From NCBI GenBank assembly GCA_023404955.1, contig JAEXZY010000010.1:121743-185742 (forward strand): a stretch of DNA of 64,000 bases. The letters are read 5' to 3'. The notes under the pieces were generated by a model. The model saw only the letters and a list, made by a program, of their open reading frames with translations, was not told the origin of the DNA and ran no database searches. Of this stretch, positions 52,326 to 63,669 are shown piece by piece. How positions within the stretch are numbered: the stretch's first letter is position 1; each line of letters opens with the position of its first letter. This DNA is from Actinomycetes bacterium (GTDB taxonomy: Bacteria > Actinomycetota > Actinomycetes > Mycobacteriales > Mycobacteriaceae). A program made the position numbers and the translations under genes.

Positions 52326-52879
52326 ACGCCCCGGGGGTCGGACAACTGGTCGGCGAGCATCCCCGCGCTCTCTCGCGGGCCCGGCATGCGGTCGTCGAGA
52401 CCCGTTGCCGCTCTCAGGAACGGTCCGAAGAGGTGCCAGCCCAGTTGCAGCGCAAGTGCATCAGCGGTGGCCACCCGCGCCGCCTCGTCGTCACCGAGGC
52501 GTTCGCGTGCGACGTTCACCAGCTGCTCCACGTTCGGGAAACGCTGCTGCATGCGACCGACATCGAAACCGTCGAGCAGCGCGCGGGCGATCACCGTCCA
52601 GTTGCGGTGTGCCAGGGCTTCGACATCCTCCGGCGCCGCAGCCGTCGACCGGGCGGTCTCGAGCTCCTCGGCGAGATGATCCAAGACTGCCGACACCACG
52701 GCATCCTTGGTGCCGATGTGGCGAAAGATGAGTCCCTGGTTGATTTTTGAGCGTTCGGCGATATCCCGCAGGCTGGTCGCCGCGGGCCCGCGCTCGGCGA
52801 ACAAATCGGCGGCATGGGACAGCACGACGGGCCGGATCCGGGCGCCCGCCTCCGTCGACTTGCCGCTCTCGGTCGCCAT
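52271..52879 (-). CDS. TetR-family regulator
   Basis: 202 residues: HTH (PVVLSHAADLFAERGPAATS ... AERSKINQGLIFRHIGTKD) and a ligand domain. ATG 52879 is 6 nt after TACCGT, a leaderless pattern; ATG 52903 would be 8 codons longer and lie before the -10. Its last 55 bp overlap the membrane protein gene tail to tail. It is the closest candidate for the TGTAGT operators (inference). Confidence 0.82.
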   Translation of the reverse strand: MATESGKSTEAGARIRPVVLSHAADLFAERGPAATSLRDIAERSKINQGLIFRHIGTKDAVVSAVLDHLAEELETARSTAAAPEDVEALAHRNWTVIARALLDGFDVGRMQQRFPNVEQLVNVARERLGDDEAARVATADALALQLGWHLFGPFLRAATGLDDRMPGPRESAGMLADQLSDPRGVQRPRRSETASQPADTRK

Positions 52880-52885
52880 GTGTAC

Positions 52886-52895
52886 ACGGTAGCGT
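52886..52895. promoter_or_regulatory. Face-to-face overlapping -10 elements of two TetR genes
   Basis: Minus-strand TACCGT (52891-52886) and plus-strand TAGCGT (52890-52895) share two bases. Each is exactly 6 nt before an ATG (52879 leftward, 52902 rightward). Confidence 0.5.
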
Positions 52896-52901
52896 TCGGC
52901 C

Positions 52902-52925
52902 ATGTCCGTTCATCCGAGGTCATGA
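52902..52925 (+). CDS. 7-codon leader ORF coupled to TetR gene
   Basis: The ATG at 52902 is 6 nt after TAGCGT, and the frame reads MSVHPRS then TGA. The TGA (52923-52925) overlaps the ATG (52922-52924) of the TetR gene, so ribosomes finishing the leader could restart on the regulator. The regulator has no properly spaced Shine-Dalgarno site of its own. Confidence 0.35.
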   Translation: MSVHPRS

Positions 52926-53542
52926 GCAAGCCCTGGCAGTCCAGGCGCGCAGCACCCACGGTGCGTAAGGGCGAACTGCGCGAGCAACAGATTCTCGACT
53001 CTGCCGAGGAGCTGCTGTCGGGCGTCGGCTACGCGGCCATGACCGTCGCCGACATCGCGCAGGCCGCCGGGCTGACCCGGGCCGCGCTGTACTTCTACTT
53101 CGGATCCAAACAGGACGTGCTCACCGCACTCGTCGCACGCACCGTGCAGACACTGACCGACAAGGCAGGCCTGGCACGCACGGACGACAGGCCCGTCGAG
53201 GACGTCATCGCCGGCGCGGTCGAGCGCACTGCCGCGCTGTGGCTCGATCGCGGCCCGGTGATGCGGATGGCCGTCGACCTCGGTTCCACCGTGCCCGACA
53301 TCGGGTCGATGTGGACCGCAGGTGCCGAGGAATCGATCGCGGTGATCGACGACGTTCTCCAGCGCTGCAACGTCCCGGCTCACGACGGCCCCGACGGCGC
53401 GCCTGCGCTGGCCCGGGCCCTGTGCTGGATGATCGAGCGCAACTTCTACCAGGCGTCCAAGGTGTCCGCCGCGGCGATCGAAGAGACAAGTCAGACGTGC
53501 CAGGCCATCTGGCGCGCGGTCGCCGAAGGGGCTGGGCAATAG
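52922..53542 (+). CDS. TetR-family regulator
   Basis: 206 residues: HTH (GELREQQILDSAEELLSGVG ... IAQAAGLTRAALYFYFGSKQ), then a TetR C-domain of the type with SMWTAGAEESIAVIDDVLQR and a late W-rich helix, seen in regulators of oxidoreductase genes. Its stop lies inside copy 2 of the ATAGGAC operator, and the WYL gene follows 34 bp later. It could be the protein that binds that operator. ATG 52922 is chosen from the overlap with the leader ORF. Confidence 0.83.
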   Translation: MSKPWQSRRAAPTVRKGELREQQILDSAEELLSGVGYAAMTVADIAQAAGLTRAALYFYFGSKQDVLTALVARTVQTLTDKAGLARTDDRPVEDVIAGAVERTAALWLDRGPVMRMAVDLGSTVPDIGSMWTAGAEESIAVIDDVLQRCNVPAHDGPDGAPALARALCWMIERNFYQASKVSAAAIEETSQTCQAIWRAVAEGAGQ

Positions 53543-53559
53543 GACGGAAACGGTCCTAT
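53539..53559. promoter_or_regulatory. Operator ATAGGAC-N7-GTCCTAT, copy 2
   Basis: The same 7-bp arms and N7 spacer as copy 1, located 17 bp upstream of the WYL gene start and overlapping the TetR stop. This implies autoregulation by WYL or control by the adjacent TetR. Confidence 0.65.
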
Positions 53560-53576
53560 GGCTGTGACACGCTGAC

Positions 53577-54536
53577 GTGGTGTCCGAGACGACGAGCCGC
53601 GTACTGCAGCTCCTCGGCCTGCTGCAATCACGGCGGGTCTGGTCGGGCGAGGAGCTGGCCGCCCGGTTGGGCGTCACCACCCGCAGCGTGCGCCGCGACG
53701 TCGAGCGGCTGCGGGATCTCGGCTATCCCGTCGCAGCGAGCAGGGGGCACGCGGGCGGGTATCAATTGGGCGCCGGCGCCGCGCTGCCGCCGCTGCTCCT
53801 GGACCCCGACGAGGCGGTCGCGATGGCGGTCTGCCTGCGGCTCGCGGCCGGCGGCAGTGTCGCCGGAGTCGGCGAATCAGCGCTGCGCGCACTGAGCAAG
53901 CTCGACCAGGTGATGCCGCGGCGGCTGCGCTCCCAGGTGTCCGCCGTCCACGAGGCCACCGTGACGCTGACATCGGGCGCGCCCGAAGCCGTCGTCGAAC
54001 CCGATGTGCTGATGACACTCGCCCGGGCCAGCCGGGACCGCGAACACGTCACCGCCGCATACGTGGATCGCGGCGGCACCGCGACGCGGCGCCGCCTGGA
54101 GCCCTACCAGCTGGTGACCACTGGACGGCGGTGGTACCTGCTCGCCTACGACCGCGACAAACAGGACTGGCGAAGTCTGCGGCTTGACCGCATGACCGAC
54201 GTCGCCGCCGTCGGCACCACCTTCGTGGCGCGCGACGCCCCCGACGCGGCCGCCTATGTGCGCCGATCCATCAGCACATCGCCGTACCGACACGTCGCCC
54301 GCATCCGCTACCACGCGCCCGTCGACGCGGTCTCCCGATACTTCCCACCCGGCTCGGTGGACATCGAAGCCGACGGCCCCGACGCGACGATCGTCACCGC
54401 AGGCGCCGACGACCCCCGGCAGATGGTGCCCTGGCTCGCCATGGTCGACGCCGAATTCGAGATCCTCGACTCCGCCGAATTGGCCGCCGCGATGGTGGCG
54501 ACGGCGCAGCGGTTGCGCCGTGCCACGGGAGGATGA
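53577..54536 (+). CDS. WYL-domain transcriptional regulator (YafY-like)
   Basis: A 319-residue protein: HTH_11/DeoR-like N-domain (LLGLLQSRRVWSGEELAARL, VTTRSVRRDVERLRDLGYPV), the WYL domain with GRRWYLLAYDRDKQDWRSLR at about residues 185-204, and a WCX C-terminal part. WYL regulators often sit with DinB-type genes, and the same operator precedes the DinB pair 2.8 kb away. The ROK gene starts 4 bp after its stop. Confidence 0.87.
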   Translation: MVSETTSRVLQLLGLLQSRRVWSGEELAARLGVTTRSVRRDVERLRDLGYPVAASRGHAGGYQLGAGAALPPLLLDPDEAVAMAVCLRLAAGGSVAGVGESALRALSKLDQVMPRRLRSQVSAVHEATVTLTSGAPEAVVEPDVLMTLARASRDREHVTAAYVDRGGTATRRRLEPYQLVTTGRRWYLLAYDRDKQDWRSLRLDRMTDVAAVGTTFVARDAPDAAAYVRRSISTSPYRHVARIRYHAPVDAVSRYFPPGSVDIEADGPDATIVTAGADDPRQMVPWLAMVDAEFEILDSAELAAAMVATAQRLRRATGG

Positions 54537-54540
54537 CCGG

Positions 54541-55440
54541 ATGCTCACGCTCGCCCTCGATATCGGCGGCACCAAACTGGCGGTCGGACTGGTCGACGAC
54601 TCCGGTGGGCTGCGGTACCGCGCAGAGCAGCCCACGCCCCGCGGCGACCCGGAGACGATCTGGGCCGTCACCGAAACTCTGCTCACCGACGCGCTGGCTG
54701 CCGCAGGTGCAGTCGACGTCGTCGGGGTCGCGTCGGCCGGGCCCATCGACGTACCCGCAGGCACCGTCAGCCCCATCAACATCCCTGCCTGGCAAGGCTT
54801 TCCGATCGTGTCCCGGGTGGGGGAGCTGACCGGCGCCGCGGTGCGTCTGGGCGGCGACGGGTTGTGCATGGCGCTGGGCGAGCGGTGGCGCGGCGCCGCG
54901 GTGGATGCCCGGTTCCTGCTCGGCATGGTCGTCTCGACCGGTGTGGGCGGCGGGCTCGTCCTCGACGGTGCGCCGTTTCACGGGCGGACCGGCAACGCCG
55001 GCCACGTCGGCCATGTCGTGGTCGAGCCCGACGGCGCGCCGTGCACGTGCGGCGGTCGCGGCTGCGTGGAGACGGTCGCCGCGGGACCGTGGCTGGCGCG
55101 GTGGGCCCGCGCCCATGGCTGGCAGGCCACGCCCGACGCCGACGCCCGGGAGCTGGCCGAGGACGCGCGCCGTGGCGACCCGGTGGCGCTGCAGGCGATC
55201 GGGCGCGGCGCCGACGCGCTGGGCCGGATGATCGCGTCCGTCGCTGCGGTGTGCGACCTGGACCGCGTGGTCATCGGCGGTGGCGTGGCGCGCGCGGGGG
55301 AGCTGCTGTTCGACCCGCTGCGAGCGGCGCTGCATCAGTACGCGGGACTGAGCTTTCTGCGCGACGTCGAGGTGCTGCCCGCCCGCCTGGGTGGCGACGC
55401 CGGGCTGATAGGTGCCGCCGCACTCGGCCGTTTTGGCTGA
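54541..55440 (+). CDS. ROK-family sugar kinase
   Basis: A 299-residue ROK kinase: ATP-binding DIGGTKLAVG at residues 6-15, the glucose-binding stretch, GHVGHVVV and the zinc-type motif CTCGGRGCVE. It lacks an N-terminal HTH, so it is an enzyme rather than a repressor. Rv0650 has the same position before rplJ. The exact sugar is unknown. The -35 of the rplJL promoter lies in its last codons. Confidence 0.87.
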   Translation: MLTLALDIGGTKLAVGLVDDSGGLRYRAEQPTPRGDPETIWAVTETLLTDALAAAGAVDVVGVASAGPIDVPAGTVSPINIPAWQGFPIVSRVGELTGAAVRLGGDGLCMALGERWRGAAVDARFLLGMVVSTGVGGGLVLDGAPFHGRTGNAGHVGHVVVEPDGAPCTCGGRGCVETVAAGPWLARWARAHGWQATPDADARELAEDARRGDPVALQAIGRGADALGRMIASVAAVCDLDRVVIGGGVARAGELLFDPLRAALHQYAGLSFLRDVEVLPARLGGDAGLIGAAALGRFG

Positions 55441-55462
55441 TCGGGGCGCAGCAGGCTATTCT
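55433..55462 (+). promoter_or_regulatory. rplJL promoter
   Basis: TTGGCT (55433-55438), an 18-bp spacer and TATTCT (55457-55462), a good SigA-type promoter. Transcription would start near 55469. Confidence 0.6.
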
Positions 55463-55468
55463 TGCGGG

Positions 55469-55677
55469 CGTTCCACCGAAGACCGTCGGTCACCAGTCAC
55501 ATGGTTGAAGGTCCGGGTTTCACCCGGCGGCCCACGCAGGAGGACGAGGCACGTACCTCATTTGTGTGCGCCCCGACCTGTCTGCGTCGGGGCGTTCGTC
55601 GTTTCACGACCTTCTCTCCTGCGCCCGGCCCGCGCTCCTCGATGGGACATCCGTACACCCACCACGAGGAGGCATGC
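55469..55677 (+). ncRNA. Ribosomal protein L10 leader
   Basis: About 200 nt between the promoter and rplJ, as expected for the L10 leader bound by L10(L12)4. It contains a 9-bp perfect hairpin (55569-55577 with 55586-55594, 8-nt loop) followed by a T-rich stretch, probably the attenuator. The overall fold was not computed. Confidence 0.6.
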
Positions 55678-56205
55678 ATGGCCAAGGCTGACAAGGCCAC
55701 CGCGGTCGCCGACATCGCCGAGCAGTTCAAGGAGGCGACGGCGACGCTCGTCACCGAATACCGCGGACTGACGGTCGCCAACCTCGCGCAGCTGCGCCGT
55801 TCGCTCGGCGACTCCGCCACCTACACCGTTGCCAAGAACACCTTGGTCAAGCGTGCGGCGGCAGAGGCGGGCATCGACGGTCTCGACGAACTGTTCGCGG
55901 GTCCCACCGCGATCGCATTCGTCAAGGGCGAGGCCGTCGACGCCGCCAAAGCGATCAAGACCTTCGCCAAGGACAACAAGGCGCTGGTCATCAAGGGCGG
56001 CTACATGGACGGCCGCGCGCTGTCCGTCGACGAGGTCAACCGCATCGCGGACCTCGAGTCGCGCGAGGTGCTGCTGGCCAAGCTGGCCGGCGCGATGAAG
56101 GGCAACCTGACCAAGGCTGCCGGCCTGTTCAACGCTCCGGCGTCGCAGGTCGCACGTCTGGCTGCCGCGCTGCAAGAGAAGAAGGCCGCTGAGGAAGCCG
56201 CATAG
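55678..56205 (+). CDS. rplJ: 50S ribosomal protein L10
   Basis: 175 residues, MAKADKATAVADIAEQFKEA at the start, with VTEYRGLTVANLAQLRRSL and TVAKNTLVKRAA typical of L10, and an alanine-rich C-terminal helix that binds L7/L12 dimers. ATG 55678 is used; an ATG at 55674 is out of frame. AGGAGG lies upstream at about 55666. Confidence 0.96.
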   Translation: MAKADKATAVADIAEQFKEATATLVTEYRGLTVANLAQLRRSLGDSATYTVAKNTLVKRAAAEAGIDGLDELFAGPTAIAFVKGEAVDAAKAIKTFAKDNKALVIKGGYMDGRALSVDEVNRIADLESREVLLAKLAGAMKGNLTKAAGLFNAPASQVARLAAALQEKKAAEEAA

Positions 56206-56264
56206 CGGCTCCCGCACGTTCCACCCACCCACAGACATCAAGAAGTAACGAAGGAAGGACCATC

Positions 56265-56654
56265 ATGGCCAAGCTGTCCACTGAAGAGCTGCTCGACGCG
56301 TTCAAGGAGCTCACCCTGCTCGAGCTGAGCGAGTTCGTGAAGGCGTTCGAGGAGACCTTCGAGGTCACCGCTGCGGCTCCGGTCGCCGTCGCCGCTGCCG
56401 GTCCCGCCGGTGGTGCCCCCGCCGAGGCCGCCGAGGAGCAGTCGGAGTTCGACGTCATCCTCGAGGGTGCCGGCGAGAAGAAGATCGGCGTCATCAAGGT
56501 CGTCCGCGAGATCGTGTCCGGACTGGGCCTCAAGGAAGCCAAGGATCTGGTCGACAGCGCCCCCAAGCCGCTGCTCGAGAAGGTCACCAAGGAAGCCGCC
56601 GAGGACGCCAAGGCGAAGCTCGAGGCCGCCGGCGCATCGGTGTCCGTCAAGTAA
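56265..56654 (+). CDS. rplL: 50S ribosomal protein L7/L12
   Basis: 129 residues: N-domain LSTEELLDAFKELTLLELSE, Ala/Pro hinge, and the factor-binding C-domain KKIGVIKVVREIVSGLGLKE. Stalk protein that recruits translation GTPases. GAAGGA upstream; a terminator follows. Confidence 0.97.
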   Translation: MAKLSTEELLDAFKELTLLELSEFVKAFEETFEVTAAAPVAVAAAGPAGGAPAEAAEEQSEFDVILEGAGEKKIGVIKVVREIVSGLGLKEAKDLVDSAPKPLLEKVTKEAAEDAKAKLEAAGASVSVK

Positions 56655-56694
56655 GACGCAGTACGGAGCCGTCGCGATCGACGGCAACGTCAAA

Positions 56695-56729
56695 TGTGGG
56701 GCTGGTCTGGCAAACAGGCCAGCCCCACA
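56695..56729 (+). terminator. rplL terminator
   Basis: An 11-bp perfect stem (TGTGGGGCTGG with CCAGCCCCACA) and an inner 3-bp extension, 40 bp after the rplL stop. No clear U-tract. Confidence 0.6.
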
Positions 56730-56840
56730 CTGCGTTACGGCCGTCCCGCCGCGGCCGTGCAGGCGGGTAGGTTACAGTGACTCAAGCCACAGGTGGGGTA
56801 TCCGTGGTGGGCAGTTGCTGGAATGGCGAGAGGAATTCGC

Positions 56841-57920
56841 GTGGGTATTGGTATCCAGGTCGAGGGGCTGACGAAGTCCTTCGGTTCTCAGCGAATCTGG
56901 GAAGACGTCACCTTCGATCTGCCTGCCGGTGAGGTCAGTGTGTTGCTGGGCCCGTCGGGTACCGGTAAGTCGGTGTTCCTGAAGTCGCTGATCGGGCTGC
57001 TGCGCCCGGAGCGCGGCAAGATCATCGTCGACGGCACCAACATCATCGAGTGCTCGGCCAAGGAGCTCTACGAGATCCGCACGCTGTTCGGGGTGATGTT
57101 CCAGGACGGCGCGTTGTTCGGCTCGATGAGCCTGTATGACAACACCGCGTTCCCGCTTCGTGAGCACACGAAGAAGAAGGAATCCGAGATCCGTCAGATC
57201 GTGATGGAGAAGCTGGACCTGGTGGGTCTGGCCGGTGATGAGAACAAGTTCCCCGGGGAGATCTCCGGTGGTATGCGCAAGCGTGCCGGGCTGGCGCGTT
57301 CGCTGGTGCTGGACCCGCAGATCATCCTCTGCGACGAGCCCGACTCGGGTCTGGACCCTGTCCGTACCGCGTACCTGTCGCAGTTGCTGATCGACATCAA
57401 CGCCCAGATCGACTGCACGATCCTGATCGTGACGCACAACATCAACATCGCGCGCACGGTGCCCGACAACATGGGCATGTTGTTCCGCAAGCATCTGGTG
57501 ATGTTCGGGCCGCGTGAAGTCCTGTTGACCTCGGATGAGCCGGTGGTCAAGCAGTTCCTCAACGGTCGGCGTATCGGCCCGATCGGTATGTCGGAGGAGA
57601 AGGACGAGTCGACGATGGCCGAGGAGCAGGCCATGATCGACGCCGGTCACCACGATGGTGGCGTGGAGGAGATCGAGGGGGTGCCCCCGCAGGTGTCGGC
57701 GACCCCGGGTATGCCTGAGCGCAAGGCGGTGGCGCGTCGTCAGGCGCGGGTGCGCGAGATCATGCACACCCTGCCCCCGGCCGCCCAGGAAGCCATCCGC
57801 GACGACCTCGAAGGCACCCACAAGTACCCGGTCCACGATTTCGGCGACGAGCCGACCAACCGCCACCAGCACGAGGACGACGCGCCCACCGGGCGTATCC
57901 CCGTCGGCGGCGACCGCTGA
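56841..57920 (+). CDS. mkl: Mce-associated ABC transporter ATPase Mkl (MlaF-like)
   Basis: A 359-residue ATPase: Walker A GPSGTGKS, signature ISGGMRKRAGLA, Walker B IILCDEPDSGLD and the H-loop VTHN. The end is extended and acidic, with the HKYPVHDF tail seen in Mkl. It powers Mce lipid importers encoded elsewhere (cholesterol, fatty acids). GTG 56841 has AGAGGA 6 nt upstream and matches the remembered Mkl start MGVSIEVNGL, so it is preferred over ATG 56823. Confidence 0.92.
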   Translation: MGIGIQVEGLTKSFGSQRIWEDVTFDLPAGEVSVLLGPSGTGKSVFLKSLIGLLRPERGKIIVDGTNIIECSAKELYEIRTLFGVMFQDGALFGSMSLYDNTAFPLREHTKKKESEIRQIVMEKLDLVGLAGDENKFPGEISGGMRKRAGLARSLVLDPQIILCDEPDSGLDPVRTAYLSQLLIDINAQIDCTILIVTHNINIARTVPDNMGMLFRKHLVMFGPREVLLTSDEPVVKQFLNGRRIGPIGMSEEKDESTMAEEQAMIDAGHHDGGVEEIEGVPPQVSATPGMPERKAVARRQARVREIMHTLPPAAQEAIRDDLEGTHKYPVHDFGDEPTNRHQHEDDAPTGRIPVGGDR

Positions 57921-57921
57921 T

Positions 57922-57938
57922 CCCCGCCCGCTGCGCGG
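57922..57938 (+). terminator. Hairpin after mkl
   Basis: CGCCCGC, loop TGC and GCGGGCG, 1 bp past the mkl stop. Short, with no U-tract. Confidence 0.4.
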
Positions 57939-58015
57939 GCGCTCGACACACTTCTGGGTGAGTGGCCTCCGCGCGCCGGGATTTGGCGCGCGTCAAGCTT
58001 TAACCATCCGTTCTC

Positions 58016-58044
58016 TTGCGGGGCCGTCAGTACGGCTATACAGT
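58016..58044 (+). promoter_or_regulatory. Promoter of secreted hydrolase gene
   Basis: TTGCGG (58016-58021), a 17-bp spacer and TACAGT (58039-58044), giving a leader of about 80 nt before AGGAGA and the ATG. Confidence 0.5.
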
Positions 58045-58129
58045 TTGCCAGAATCACGTTGCCGTGCGTAAAACCGCACTCAAGGCAGGGATGCGTGGTT
58101 TCTCGGCGCTTTCTGAAAACAGGAGAATA

Positions 58130-59785
58130 ATGGTCGACCGCTATCGGGTCTGGTTGGGGACAGGCTTACTAGCGGGGGGAATGTCAGCTGCGATGCTGAC
58201 AAGTGCAGGTGTCGCAGCAGCCGACGAGGGAACCTCGTCCGGCACGGACTCGCAGGCATCGACGACGGAGTCGAACGCCCGTGGCGGCGACGACGCCACG
58301 ACGGTGAAAACCGTGACCAAGGACGCGGCGCGAGAGCGCAGGCCGGGCCTCAAGCCGCGTCACGGACAGTCGGACAAGCCCGAGGTCGCGGAACCCGATG
58401 TCGCGAAACCCGGTGTCGCGAAACCCGGGGTGGTGGACCCCGAGACGGCCGAGCCTGAGTCGGCGGACCCTGAGAAGGCGGATCCCGACAAGGCATCGCA
58501 GGCCGACGCACCGGCGCGCACACCGCTGCGGAACCTGTTCGGCGGCGGCAAACACCGGGCACCGGAATCCGACGCTCCCGCCGACGACGACGCAGCACCT
58601 GAGGTGCAGCCCGTCTCCGAGCCGGAACCCGTCGAGGTGGCTGAGTCCACCGAGCCCGCCGAACCGGCTGAGACCGCCGCTCGGACACCGCGCCAGGTGC
58701 GTCCGAGCGCATTCGCCACCGGCGTCGAGACCGATCTGGGCGCGCCGGACGGCGCGATGGTCATGCGCCTGGCCGCTGCCGAGGCGCCGCCGGTGCAGAC
58801 GGCGCCGACGCTGCTCGACGTGCTCAACACCATCGGCAAGAAGTTCTACGACTTCTACACCGACACCATGCAGTTCTTCGCCGGTCCGGTCCGCGCACCG
58901 TTCGGAAGCAACGTGCGGGTGGAGTCGTCGACGTTGACCATCGGCGGGCACAAGGACGTTCCCGCCGACTGGTACTTCCCCGACACCGACACCCCCGCCG
59001 GCCTGATCTATCTCCAGCACGGCTTCCTGGCCAACGCCTCCTTCTACAGTGCGACTGCGGCCTACCTCGCCGAGAAGACCGACAGCATCGTCGTCGTGCC
59101 GTCGCTGACGTGGAATCCGTTCGACGTCGAGAACTACCCGCTCGAATGGCCGAGCACCGGCCGCGCCATCGCGGCCCTGTTCGCCGGTGACCGGGCGGCG
59201 CTCACGGCCAGTGCCCGCGCCGCCGGGTACGCCGGGGAGCTGCCCACCCGGGTCGTGCTCGCGGGACACTCGGCCGGCGGCGGCCTGGTGGCGATGGTCG
59301 GGAGATACATGGCCGAGACGGGCAACGCCGACGATCTGGCCGGGCTCATCATGTTCGACGGTGTCGGCACGCTCAGTTACATGAGCCAGGACATCGCCGC
59401 GATCCCGACGTCGATCCCGGTGTACAACATCGCTGCCGGACCCAGCTCCTGGAACTGGTACGGCGACACCAATCGCAAGCTCGGTAACGTGCGCCCAGGG
59501 ATGTTCACCGGCGTCACCTTCCGGGGCGGATCGCATGCCGACGGGATGCAGACCACCGCGCCGATCGTGCAGCATTTCGCCTACCTGGCGATGGGGTACT
59601 CCTCGCCGATCGACGTGATGGCGAACAAGGTGCTGGCCGCGGGCTGGATCAACGACATGCTCGACGGCACCCACACGGACCGGCTCTACGACAGCGACGC
59701 CTCCGCGTGGAGTGTCGTCACCGGCTGGTGGTGGGATCAGCTGACGTCGTCGTCGACCCGGCGCGTGCGCACGGTGACGATCTGA
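58130..59785 (+). CDS. Secreted alpha/beta hydrolase with repetitive acidic linker
   Basis: A 551-residue protein. The signal peptide is residues 1-31 (VWLGTGLLAGGMSAAMLTSA). Residues about 32-230 are low-complexity, with tandem six-residue units of the type (E/D)P-x-x-A-(K/D/E) at about 85-125 and a Pro/Glu-rich stretch. The hydrolase domain starts about residue 255: oxyanion LQHGFLANASFY, nucleophile Ser381 in GHSAGGG, and a late GGSHADG histidine. It should be exported and act at the cell surface on esters. ATG 58130 has AGGAGA 5 nt upstream. Confidence 0.82.
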   Translation: MVDRYRVWLGTGLLAGGMSAAMLTSAGVAAADEGTSSGTDSQASTTESNARGGDDATTVKTVTKDAARERRPGLKPRHGQSDKPEVAEPDVAKPGVAKPGVVDPETAEPESADPEKADPDKASQADAPARTPLRNLFGGGKHRAPESDAPADDDAAPEVQPVSEPEPVEVAESTEPAEPAETAARTPRQVRPSAFATGVETDLGAPDGAMVMRLAAAEAPPVQTAPTLLDVLNTIGKKFYDFYTDTMQFFAGPVRAPFGSNVRVESSTLTIGGHKDVPADWYFPDTDTPAGLIYLQHGFLANASFYSATAAYLAEKTDSIVVVPSLTWNPFDVENYPLEWPSTGRAIAALFAGDRAALTASARAAGYAGELPTRVVLAGHSAGGGLVAMVGRYMAETGNADDLAGLIMFDGVGTLSYMSQDIAAIPTSIPVYNIAAGPSSWNWYGDTNRKLGNVRPGMFTGVTFRGGSHADGMQTTAPIVQHFAYLAMGYSSPIDVMANKVLAAGWINDMLDGTHTDRLYDSDASAWSVVTGWWWDQLTSSSTRRVRTVTI

Positions 59786-60153
59786 TGCGCGAATTACCCC
59801 CAAACACCGCGTTGTCTCTTGACGGAACAGCGAAACCGGGCCAATCTATTGGCCAGCATGTTTGCAAGGAATGAGGACGCCAGCCAGCGACCAAGCCTTC
59901 GTGGCATGCCATCTGTCGCCGGATGTTGAGGAATAGCCCGTCCTGCGCTATCGTTGGACGTTGCGCTGGCTGCATCCTGCCCACCTCATCCGCACCGCCC
60001 ACGTAGTCGAAGCCTGAGTCCTGCTCAGCGACCTAGACGTGTGCCGTGCGCCGGGGGCGGCTCGTGGAGCCAGCCGAACCGACGCAGAATCGCGGCATGA
60101 CGGTCCGGTCTCCACCGGTACTACGGTCGCATGAGGTGCTGGAAGGATGCATC
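59786..60153 (+). promoter_or_regulatory. rpoB upstream region
   Basis: A 368-bp gap without a convincing gene. It holds a palindrome at 59839-59854 (GGCCAAT-CT-ATTGGCC), a good promoter at 59926-59954, then a leader of about 195 nt. An in-frame open stretch from 60046 exists but lacks the known RpoB start. Confidence 0.6.
59926..59954 (+). promoter_or_regulatory. rpoBC promoter
   Basis: TTGAGG (59926-59931), a 17-bp spacer and TATCGT (59949-59954), a strong SigA-type match. Transcription would start near 59961. Confidence 0.65.
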
Positions 60154-63630
<3,477 letters not shown>

Positions 63631-63669
63631 TAGTCAAGTTTCAACACCCGCAAGGGGAAAGGGAGTTAC

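Noticed and set aside
58370..58510. Short tandem DNA repeats resembling a CRISPR or VNTR
   Set aside because: They lie in frame inside the hydrolase gene and encode its repetitive linker; no CRISPR spacing or cas genes.
60046..60153. Longer RpoB N-terminus (starts at 60046 or 60136)
   Set aside because: TTG 60154 has a well-spaced GGAAGGA and matches the known mycobacterial start; the upstream residues do not resemble RpoB.
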